DNA from: Cognataquiflexum aquatile
GTDB lineage: Bacteria; Bacteroidota; Bacteroidia; Cytophagales; Cyclobacteriaceae
DNA: 64,000 bases
Reading direction: 5' to 3'
Assembly (NCBI RefSeq): GCF_003316845.1
Contig: NZ_QMIK01000001.1
Coordinates: 186,001-250,000, forward strand
In this document: piece after piece, positions 47,801-54,479 of the stretch
How the letters are laid out: each line of letters begins with the position of its first letter
How positions within the stretch are numbered: position 1 is the stretch's first letter
The notes under the pieces: model-generated
What the model was told of the DNA's origin: nothing
The model's database searches: none
What the model saw: the letters and a program-made list of their open reading frames with translations, nothing else
Program-made: the position numbers and the translations under genes

Positions 47801-48284
47801 TTGAATTATTATTAATCAACCTGCTTTTTTTGACAAAACCATATCGGTGACTTGTATTCCATTGGTACTGGAATGTCAGGTTCAAATCGAAGTTGATTTC
47901 TTCGAACAGGATCGTATTGCCGTATACATTCTTGTAAAGGTTCCGCTGGATTTTATACTTTTCTGAACTTCTGATCGAAAACGGTTCCCAGATTACAGAT
48001 TGGCCGGATCGGGAGACTGAAAAAATGGACTTCGATCCTGTGATGTCTGCAGACTCTGTAATTTTATCATCCGTATAGTAAGGAAACAACGCATATTCTG
48101 CGTTTTTTCTACCTGCACTCAAACCACCGTTACTGCTTATAAACATCCAATGATTTGAGCTGCTTACAATGCTCATAAAGAATGGCCGCATTTGGTCGAC
48201 ATTCAGAATTTGGAAAAAAAGTTGATTATCTATCGCAACCTGCTTGAGTTTTGGCACTTTTAGGTCTTCTGTGATTTCTTGCAT
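44838..48284 (-). CDS. large glycoside phosphorylase-like protein, probably GH149
   Basis: A 1148-residue cytoplasmic protein. It has an N-terminal beta-sandwich (about 20-300) and an (alpha/alpha)6-barrel-like region with WHMVSKLSLAVQECCLEA and a Gly-rich GAFPTDPYSHTP segment. The size and architecture match the GH149 beta-1,3-oligoglucan phosphorylases, related to GH94, which produce glucose 1-phosphate. This is from memory, without alignment. Start 48284 (MQEITEDL) was chosen over TTG 48311. As first gene of the operon its upstream region should hold the promoter. Confidence 0.68.
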   Translation of the reverse strand: MQEITEDLKVPKLKQVAIDNQLFFQILNVDQMRPFFMSIVSSSNHWMFISSNGGLSAGRKNAEYALFPYYTDDKITESADITGSKSIFSVSRSGQSVIWEPFSIRSSEKYKIQRNLYKNVYGNTILFEEINFDLNLTFQYQWNTSHRYGFVKKSRLINNNSTPVDISVLDGIQNIVPYGVPSSTQNQVSNLVDAYKRNELDKESGIGIFALSVIIVDKPEPSEALKANIAWSLGLENPNHLLSSLQLENFRKGIAIREESDIKAEKGAYFLNGDISISPGKEKEWLIVSNVNNSVSQVIEIANQIKNDPQLAQKVIADIEAGTRQLIQLNAAADGLQLTKDTLRDTRHFANSLFNIMRGGIFDDNYRLDKKDITDYFSKANKQVLAYWQKLSENLPLQLSLRSFKELIINSKDSDFRRLCVEYLPLKFSRRHGDPSRPWNKFSINTYNETDGSKILDYQGNWRDIFQNWEALVHSYPEFIEGMIFKFLNASTFDGYNPYRVTKDGIDWERIEPDDPWSYIGYWGDHQIIYLLKFLEFIEKYYPGRLESYFDRRDFVYANVPYKIKSHEDILKNPKDTIDFDHGLDTKIKERWLWLGADSALLQDRQGSVYHVNFVEKILATLLAKMSNFLPEGGIWMNTQRPEWNDANNALVGNGLSMVTLYYLRRFLTFFDGILENTKSKEVEISEELMTFFKGVSETLKKNEHLLEVSFTDKDRKKVLDGVGLAGSKYRNHIYKQSFSGNQEAIQIQDLRDFTQICLAYLEHSIRANKRHDGLYHGYNLMTVENQDEISVSYLSEMLEGQVAVLSSGYLSSSEVLDLLDALRSSALYRKDQNSYILYPNKNLKGFLEKNNISQAAISSSPLLMMLVNEGNKQIVEKDVNGGYHFNGNFKNAKDLRNELELLSKTNYKQINESDIKEVLEIFEEIFDHKSFTGRSGTFFGYEGLGSIYWHMVSKLSLAVQECCLEAIKSNEKEDLIHGIQNHYYEINEGIGLHKSPTLYGAFPTDPYSHTPIGKGVQQPGMTGQVKEDVLSRFGELGVSVIDGKLGFNASMLRKDEFLTEAKIFEYIDVNSEWLKLKLEPGSLGFTYCQIPIVYKLADHSGLDVIMKNGYISNSPNLTLEIDFSQSIFGRTGEISQIIVHLDRKAFK

Positions 48285-48815
48285 TGGGATATGATTACTT
48301 ATGATGGGCAAGTGGAATATAATTCTGAAAAATTTAGAATTATGCCTTTATACGAAGATAGAAGTATTTTGGAAATAGCAAAAGGCTAGGCCAAACAAGT
48401 ATCCTTGACCAATTGCTTAGTGAAGCTTCTCCTTCCTGATGGTCAAAAAAAATTACTCAGAGACGCAGAAAAGTCAAGAAAAAGTAGCACAGTATTTCGG
48501 TTATGTCTATCGAACCCCAAAAAGCAATCAACATAATTCAAAGGCGCCTATGTCCTGTTTATCAAGCAGGGGAAGAATGACCGGCGTTTGTTTGGTTTGA
48601 TTCTATTTGGACATTAAACTACTCAATCCACACGTTTCATCTCTTTCCAATTACTATCCAAAAAAACAGCTGCAGTCCAGCGGTTAAGTCCGAGGGGCCT
48701 GAACAAGGTGGTGAAAGATTTTACATTCCTTTACATTGTTTTTACAAACTGTTAACAGTTATCCATTCCTTGAATGTTTATGTTTGGGAAATGTAAAACC
48801 AAAGTAACTTCTTTT
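48285..48815. other. divergent intergenic region
   Basis: Noncoding spacer between the beta-glucan operon and the BNR-repeat gene. The central part, about 48400-48720, shows no recognised gene remnant. It should contain the operon promoter (minus strand) and a promoter for the plus-strand gene at 48816. No regulator gene is present. Confidence 0.45.
48779..48786 (+). promoter_or_regulatory. -7 box TATGTTTG for the BNR-repeat gene
   Basis: An exact match to the Bacteroidota TAnnTTTG consensus, 30 nt upstream of ATG 48816. No good -33 TTG is present. Its position excludes the earlier in-frame start at 48774. Confidence 0.45.
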
Positions 48816-49967
48816 ATGAAAAATTTGAAAAAATCGCCTGTCATCCTGCTCCTGACGCTATTAACAGTAATTATTGGTTCATGGACATTTGCTCCAGGTT
48901 TTTCGGACTGGAGTTTATTTGGTAACGTGAAAGATGCAGATCTTGCCAAAGGGGAAGACAATGCTCTCATCGGTGTTGGTGATGAACTGGGAATCAAAAC
49001 CCTAAATGGCAATCCCACCACGATAAATACTAATAAACCAGAAAAAAACAGCGTCATTTTCCAATCAAATGATAGGGGACAGACATGGCTAGAAATCGGC
49101 AGAGATTTGCCTGAACTTGAACAGTTTGTAGGTTTTTTTGCAGGTGAATCCGAAGTTTATTTACGCACAAATGGTGTCACATATCGGAGTGAAAGTAATC
49201 TTAAAACTCCTATTTGGGAAAAAGTGAACATACCAGCTATAAAAAATACTTCGATTTCTTTCAATCCATCAGGAGTTATGGCCTACAGTTATGATGGATC
49301 CATTTATCAAAAAAAGCCCTCTTCCGAAACCTGGTTGCCGATATATACCAACCTCAAAAATCATTCGGTTCAATCTATTTTTGAAGCCTCCAATGGGACG
49401 ATATTCCTTAGCTCGGGTAAAGGCCTATACAAATCTTACGACAAAGGACAAAGCTGGGAGCCTTCACAAAAAAGTTGGGTTGGGAGTATTGTGGAGTCAA
49501 AAGGAGTTTTATTAGCTAGTTGTCAGGAGGGCATCATGCGTTCGACTGACAATGGTGAAAACTGGGAATTGGTTATTAATGAAGGTGGAGTAGGCATAGC
49601 TATCGAACGTATCGATGGTGGATTTGCGGCTATCTCATACAGTTCAAGTACCAAGTCTAGGAGAATTAGGGTTTCCAATGATGAGGGAAAAACTTGGAAA
49701 GCCATTGATATGGGACTTAAACCATCGATGAATATTACATCTATTAAGCAAGTTGGGAGCGATTTATTTGTAGGCCATCCTGATGGTATATTCCGTTCAC
49801 CAGATATGGGAAAATCGTGGCAGCTTGTTCAAGAAAGTGTTGATAATGAAGTTAAGATGTCAACAGTAAAATGGATTCCTTCTTCATCCGAGGATATTGG
49901 ACGGGTGTTTGAGCTTTATGTTTCTAAAAATGTGTTGTACGCTGTTGCGAGAAAAGCTGGATGCTGA
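48816..49967 (+). CDS. exported BNR/Asp-box repeat protein
   Basis: A 383-residue protein with an N-terminal hydrophobic segment (MKNLKKSPVILLLTLLTVIIG), either signal peptide or anchor. Five or more Asp-box repeats are seen, for example SNDRGQTW, SYDKGQSW, STDNGENW, SNDEGKTW and SPDMGKSW, so it forms a beta-propeller resembling sialidase or photosystem II stability-factor folds. No catalytic residues are identifiable. Its relation to the adjacent glucan operon is unclear. Confidence 0.75.
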   Translation: MKNLKKSPVILLLTLLTVIIGSWTFAPGFSDWSLFGNVKDADLAKGEDNALIGVGDELGIKTLNGNPTTINTNKPEKNSVIFQSNDRGQTWLEIGRDLPELEQFVGFFAGESEVYLRTNGVTYRSESNLKTPIWEKVNIPAIKNTSISFNPSGVMAYSYDGSIYQKKPSSETWLPIYTNLKNHSVQSIFEASNGTIFLSSGKGLYKSYDKGQSWEPSQKSWVGSIVESKGVLLASCQEGIMRSTDNGENWELVINEGGVGIAIERIDGGFAAISYSSSTKSRRIRVSNDEGKTWKAIDMGLKPSMNITSIKQVGSDLFVGHPDGIFRSPDMGKSWQLVQESVDNEVKMSTVKWIPSSSEDIGRVFELYVSKNVLYAVARKAGC

Positions 49968-50289
49968 AAATGATATCCATGCTACTTTCTTTAAAGTGTG
50001 TTCATGAAGTTCAAATTTTATAACTGTACGATGGGTATGGGCTCAAAATCCCTAACTTCAAAAGGCATGTGCTTAATGGATCGCTGTGATGGTTGACAAA
50101 ATTATATTATGTAATTGTTCTTTGGATATAGGTGTTATATGTTTGTTATATAATTTACATTATGTTAAATAAAATAAGAACATACTTCACATCCTGATTT
50201 TGAGCAATAATTTTCTCAAATCCACCACTCCAATGATTGGGGTTTGAATTCCCTGAATTTTTTGGTAATTATAGGATTCAATTGCTGAC
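49968..50289. other. intergenic region without recognised content
   Basis: A 322-bp AT-rich stretch between the BNR-repeat protein and the DASS transporter. No gene, terminator or repeat is recognisable. A promoter for the transporter is expected near its 3' end. Confidence 0.45.
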
Positions 50290-51756
50290 ATGAACCCTAA
50301 CCTTACCTCACGTATCGGAATCATTCTTGGACCAGCTTTATTCCTGCTGATACTATTTTTTGTAAAACCTGTGGACATGTCTGCAGAAGCTTTGGCGATG
50401 ATGGCTGTGACGGTATGGATAGCCACTTGGTGGATTACTGAAGCGATTCCGATTGCAGCTACATCCTTGTTGCCCTTAGTGCTGCTACCTACCTTGAATG
50501 TATTGCCGATTGCCGAAACTGCGGCGTCCTATTCCCATCCGATGGTGTTGCTGTATATGGGTGGATTCATGATCGCTATGGCGATTGAAAAATGGAATCT
50601 CCACAAGCGGATTGCTTTGAGCATCATCTCTTTAATCGGCACCGATATCCAAAAAATCATTTTGGGATTTATGGTGGCCACAGGATTTATTTCGATGTGG
50701 ATTTCCAATACTGCCACAGCGTTGATGATGTTACCGATTGCTATAGCAGTGGTGACCCAATTGACTCCCAATGAAGCCAATAAAGAAGTTTTGCCCAACA
50801 ACCTTGGTAAAGCGCTGATGTTGGGAATTGCTTACAGCGCCTCCATAGGTGGTATGGCTACCTTAATTGGCACGCCTACCAACATCATTTTGGCCGGAGT
50901 CATCAAAGACATGTATGGTTATGAAATTAGCTTTTCACAATGGATGCTTTACGGCTTTCCTGTTGCTGTGTTGCTTTTGGCATTTTGTTGGTATTATTTG
51001 GTGAAGGTTGCCTATCCTTTTGATAAGGATTTTAAAATTGAAGGTGGTAAAGAAGAAATCCAAAGACAACTCTCCCTTTTGGGCCCGATGACAAAAGAAG
51101 AAAAGCGGGTGGCTTGGGTATTCGGAACGGTGAGTTTTGCCTGGATCACCAGGACATTTTTACTTCAAGATTTGATTCCAGTTTTGGATGACACGATTAT
51201 AGCCATAGCGGGGGTTTTGGTGCTCTTTGTGCTCCCCTCTTCTAAACCGAAAACTAAACTGCTAGATTGGAAAACTGCAGAAAGCATTCCTTGGGGAATA
51301 TTGTTGCTCTTTGGCGGCGGTTTGTCTTTGGCAGAAGGATTCAAATCTACCGGATTGGCTACTTGGGTAGGAAATCAGTTTGTATTCCTGGATTTTATAG
51401 CTTTTGGGTTGTTTTTGATGGTGATCATCGCAGCTGTCAACTTCCTTACCGAGGTTACTTCCAATGTCGCCACTGCCTCGATGGTATTACCGATTTTGGC
51501 GGCTGTCTCCTACTCTATGGGCGTTCATCCTTTTGGATTGATGGTCGGCGCGACAATGTCAGCGAGTTGTGCGTTTATGCTGCCTGTAGCGACACCGCCC
51601 AATGCCGTGGTATTTGGTTCGGGTTACCTCCGGATTCCCGACATGGTCAAAGCCGGATTGTGGATGAACTTTGTTTCCATCATTATCATCACTCTATTTA
51701 CCTATTATCTGCTACCTCTGATTTGGGGGATTGATTTGAAGGTTTATCCTTTTTAG
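50290..51756 (+). CDS. DASS-family sodium:dicarboxylate/sulfate symporter
   Basis: A 488-residue integral membrane transporter of the divalent-anion:Na+ symporter family (SLC13-like). The two characteristic substrate/Na+ motifs are WISNTATALMMLP (SNT) and VTSNVATASMVLPIL (SNV), each inside a hairpin of the inverted repeat. GTPTNIILAGV and SCAFMLPVATPPNA further support the family. It probably takes up succinate, malate or related dicarboxylates. Confidence 0.92.
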   Translation: MNPNLTSRIGIILGPALFLLILFFVKPVDMSAEALAMMAVTVWIATWWITEAIPIAATSLLPLVLLPTLNVLPIAETAASYSHPMVLLYMGGFMIAMAIEKWNLHKRIALSIISLIGTDIQKIILGFMVATGFISMWISNTATALMMLPIAIAVVTQLTPNEANKEVLPNNLGKALMLGIAYSASIGGMATLIGTPTNIILAGVIKDMYGYEISFSQWMLYGFPVAVLLLAFCWYYLVKVAYPFDKDFKIEGGKEEIQRQLSLLGPMTKEEKRVAWVFGTVSFAWITRTFLLQDLIPVLDDTIIAIAGVLVLFVLPSSKPKTKLLDWKTAESIPWGILLLFGGGLSLAEGFKSTGLATWVGNQFVFLDFIAFGLFLMVIIAAVNFLTEVTSNVATASMVLPILAAVSYSMGVHPFGLMVGATMSASCAFMLPVATPPNAVVFGSGYLRIPDMVKAGLWMNFVSIIIITLFTYYLLPLIWGIDLKVYPF

Positions 51757-51847
51757 TGTGACCTTGGTCAAAAAAAGTTTTTAGCCATTGTTTTCAAAGA
51801 AATTTTAGGCCTACCCTATCCAAATTGGATTTTTGGTTTTCAATATT

Positions 51848-51881
51848 CCATTGAAATTCATTAACTTATCGAATAATTTTT
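51848..51881 (+). promoter_or_regulatory. putative promoter of effector gene 1, shared element
   Basis: A 21-bp element (51848-51868), containing TTGAAATTCATTAACTTA, is repeated exactly at 54414-54434 before the second effector. Its TTG (51851-51853) lies 20 bp before TAATTTTT (51874-51881), fitting -33/-7 spacing. The element starts about 82 bp before the start codon. Confidence 0.45.
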
Positions 51882-51929
51882 ATCGTGTGTTTTGAAAGCC
51901 AAAATGAGTTCAATCCTTACTAGCAAACC

Positions 51930-54026
51930 ATGAAATCCTATCCCACCAAGGAAAAGCCTTCTTCTTCGACTGCAAGTAGCCCTCAGAGAAAATCCCAATC
52001 CAAAGTCAGTCTTCTGGACAATAGAAAATCTTCTCATTCCGGCTTGATCCAAATGGCAAACCAAGGGAAACATGCCCTTCAATTGAAAGCACTTGAAAGC
52101 CTGTTCAATTCCTCCCAAGCGATCCAAAAACAAGGTTTGGAAAAAGAAGAACTGATGCAAGGAAAGTTTGAAGCCGCCCAAAGAGAAGAAATAGAAGACA
52201 AGGAATTGCTCCAAGGGAAATTCGAAACCATACAAAAAATGAACCTCGAAGAAGAGGAACCTTTGCAAGGAAAGCTTGAAACCCTCCAAAAACAGGGATT
52301 AGAGGAAGAAGAACTGATGCAAGGCAGGTTTGAAACCGCACAAAAAATGTCACTTGAAGAAGAGGAACCCATTCAAGGAAAGTTTGAAACTATCCTAAAG
52401 CAAGAAAATAATACAGGTCTTCCGGACAACCTCAAATCAGGAATTGAGAACTTCTCAGGTTACTCCATGGACGATGTCAAAGTCCATTACAATTCAGACA
52501 AGCCTGCAACCCTTCAGGCCCATGCCTATGCACAAGGCACTGATATCCACATTGCATCCGGTCAGGAAAAACACCTTCCCCACGAAGCTTGGCATGTAGT
52601 GCAACAGAAGCAAGGGAGGGTAAAGCCTACACTTCAAATGAAACAAGGAGTAAATTTAAATGATGATGCGGGTTTGGAAAAGGAGGCGGATGTGATAGGG
52701 GCCAAAGCTTTGCAGATGAAACGCAGTGAACATTATTTTCTTCCATCGATTAAGTCTTACTCAACCATTGCTCAGGTCGTTCAATGTCGGTTTCCGCCGA
52801 TGACTAAAGAGCAGATCGAATCACAACCTGAAGTCGCCAAAGAGATACTCCTTCATCGAATCCGTACGATAGACTTGGCTTCCCTGGTTGAAATGGCCAA
52901 GCATTCCAGGCTCCCGACAGATCCGGATGTCCTCGCTTACTGGCTGAGTCAAATGGAACCAACCTCAAATACGCTTTATACCATGTACCAGGAATGGTCG
53001 GAGTACATTACCGATGACCGTCGGTATGTAAATGAAGTTGCGGAAAGTACCGAACCTGGCATAGAAATGGTCAAGGCTATACAGTCGCAATTGCCTTCCA
53101 TTCTTGCGGGGATTGAAGAGACGATTCAGCAGACTAAAGTATTAACCGGCATTTTTGGAATCGAGGCTGACAAACTCATCCATGTAATCGACGTTTTTAA
53201 TCTTGCCAAAAATGCTATTAATCTTCATTTTAAAGAGAACAGCTGTCCAATTGTAATTGCGGGAAATCGAGATCACAACGAATGGATCGGAGCAGGAGGC
53301 ATGACGGCAGAGGGCCTTGCTCAAGTGGAGTTAGGTTTAAGTGGTGCTAAGGCGCTTGCTGAAGGCAAGGCTATAGGAAAGGCGCTATTGGTTCATGAGT
53401 TCACCCATTCAGCCGCAGGAACAAAAGACCATGCGTACGGTCTAGCGAGTATTGCTAAACTTGGTCCCAAGAAGCGAGTTGAAAACGCTGCCACCTATGA
53501 GCATTGCTTCTTAGAAGTCACTAGTGTAAAGAATTCAGCCCGTTACTATGACCCTGAGGTTAGCTCAGGCAAAAAGAAAGCGGGCGAAAGCGAATCCATT
53601 GCCATAAAGAAGAAAAAAGCGAAAGATGCACTGGCCTATACAGCCGAATTATGGAATCGCCTGGACAATATGTACCTCGCAGCACAGCGCTTGGTTGCTA
53701 AGGAACCGAACCAAGGCGACAAGATTTTAGCCTCCATAGGTTGTCTACCTCATACTTTGTTTGACAAACCTTCAACAGGGGTGATTGGCTTGGCGCTAAT
53801 CGAGGACCGAACACATTTTCTCAAGGGGTATATTCACAATCCGATCACTTTCTTACCCTACTTTAAAAAATGGGGAATGGATAAGCTTAGACAAATGGAA
53901 TCAAATGACATAATATCAGAAATAGTGGCCGAACATTTCGGTATCGGGATTGATAAGGCGCGGGTCTGGAACTATTTTATGATGAAGCCAGAAGAATTTA
54001 AAATGCAGGAAAGCAAGGAAAATTAG
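51930..54026 (+). CDS. eCIS-associated DUF4157 protein with aspzincin-like metalloprotease domain
   Basis: A 698-residue putative injection-system effector. Residues 28-65 contain a DNR...QMAN...QLKAL motif seen in DUF4157 proteins. Residues 72-160 are about 4.6 copies of an 18-residue acidic repeat (xQGKFETxQ...EEE). DUF4157 (about 165-270) carries HEAWH (218-222). The C-terminal payload has HEFTH (489-493) followed by GTKDHAYG (497-504) and NAATYEHC, the HExxH + GTxDxxYG signature of M35/aspzincin proteases. The gene converges on an eCIS operon. No signal peptide is present, consistent with loading into a contractile particle. The target is unknown. Confidence 0.85.
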   Translation: MKSYPTKEKPSSSTASSPQRKSQSKVSLLDNRKSSHSGLIQMANQGKHALQLKALESLFNSSQAIQKQGLEKEELMQGKFEAAQREEIEDKELLQGKFETIQKMNLEEEEPLQGKLETLQKQGLEEEELMQGRFETAQKMSLEEEEPIQGKFETILKQENNTGLPDNLKSGIENFSGYSMDDVKVHYNSDKPATLQAHAYAQGTDIHIASGQEKHLPHEAWHVVQQKQGRVKPTLQMKQGVNLNDDAGLEKEADVIGAKALQMKRSEHYFLPSIKSYSTIAQVVQCRFPPMTKEQIESQPEVAKEILLHRIRTIDLASLVEMAKHSRLPTDPDVLAYWLSQMEPTSNTLYTMYQEWSEYITDDRRYVNEVAESTEPGIEMVKAIQSQLPSILAGIEETIQQTKVLTGIFGIEADKLIHVIDVFNLAKNAINLHFKENSCPIVIAGNRDHNEWIGAGGMTAEGLAQVELGLSGAKALAEGKAIGKALLVHEFTHSAAGTKDHAYGLASIAKLGPKKRVENAATYEHCFLEVTSVKNSARYYDPEVSSGKKKAGESESIAIKKKKAKDALAYTAELWNRLDNMYLAAQRLVAKEPNQGDKILASIGCLPHTLFDKPSTGVIGLALIEDRTHFLKGYIHNPITFLPYFKKWGMDKLRQMESNDIISEIVAEHFGIGIDKARVWNYFMMKPEEFKMQESKEN
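52154..52400 (+). repeat. 54-bp coding repeats, about 4.6 units
   Basis: In-frame tandem repeats encoding 18-residue units with the conserved QGKFE core and an acidic second half (EEEE), diverged at the DNA level. Confidence 0.8.
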
Positions 54027-54044
54027 AACTTATGAAAAACCTAT

Positions 54045-54121
54045 AGTCGAGAAGGTAAAGGGGGATTCCACCCCTAAACCTCACACAGAACCGTACGTGA
54101 ACCTCTAGATTCATTCCGCTC
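54045..54121 (-). mobile_element. group II intron relic: domains V-VI
   Basis: On the minus strand, 54121-54088 form a 34-nt domain V-like element starting GAGC and ending ACGTACGGTTC, the most conserved part of bacterial group II introns. It contains a few mismatches in the lower stem. Next comes a domain VI-like hairpin (AGGTTTAGGGG / CCCCCTTTACCT) and a typical 3' end CTCGAC near 54046. No reverse transcriptase gene or domains I-IV are present, so it is a degraded remnant. It sits about 20 nt after the stop of effector 1, in reverse orientation. Confidence 0.8.
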
Positions 54122-54163
54122 TGATACTAATGGCAAAACAGAACCCGTTTTTTAGTTATTTTA

Positions 54164-54313
54164 ATGGGAATTGCTGCAAATCTTGCTAATGAAGCTTATG
54201 TACTGGAGGATGTAGATGACCTTATCGGCGAACCTGAACGGGACATTTTAGAAGATGAAGTCCTAATAAAAAATGGTATATGGGATGAAAGGCTTTCCAT
54301 CCGACTGGAATAG
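54164..54313 (+). CDS. possible 49-residue acidic small protein
   Basis: An ATG-initiated frame encoding MGIAANLANEAYVLEDVDDL and onward, acidic and without hydrophobic segment. It lies between the intron relic and effector 2. It may be a small real gene or a remnant of a deleted one. No homology is recognised. Confidence 0.25.
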   Translation: MGIAANLANEAYVLEDVDDLIGEPERDILEDEVLIKNGIWDERLSIRLE

Positions 54314-54413
54314 TGTGATCAACAAAAGAAGAGGCCTCCACAATTCAACAGTTTCTAAAAAAAGATTTTAGAGGCAAGTAAAAAATGGAATTGCTCTAAA
54401 ATATTATTGAAAC

Positions 54414-54450
54414 CCATTGAAATTCATTAACTTAATAATGATTAAATTTT
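54414..54450 (+). promoter_or_regulatory. putative promoter of effector gene 2, shared element
   Basis: Exact copy of the 21-bp element at 51848. TTG (54417-54419) lies 23 bp before TAAATTTT (54443-54450), a slightly long -33/-7 spacing. ATG 54480 is 66 bp downstream of the element start. Confidence 0.4.
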
Positions 54451-54479
54451 TTAAGCTTTTCAATTTTAAAAATTTTGAA

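Larger units (their letters stand above)
54027..54479. other. spacer between the two effector genes
   Basis: Holds the group II intron relic, a possible small frame, unidentified DNA up to 54410, and the promoter-like element shared with effector 1. It looks like a recombination-prone junction. Confidence 0.55.

Noticed and set aside
52079-52372. Ser/Phe-rich antisense frames opposite the effector repeats
   Set aside because: They are reverse translations of the Glu/Lys-rich repeats and arise automatically from that composition.
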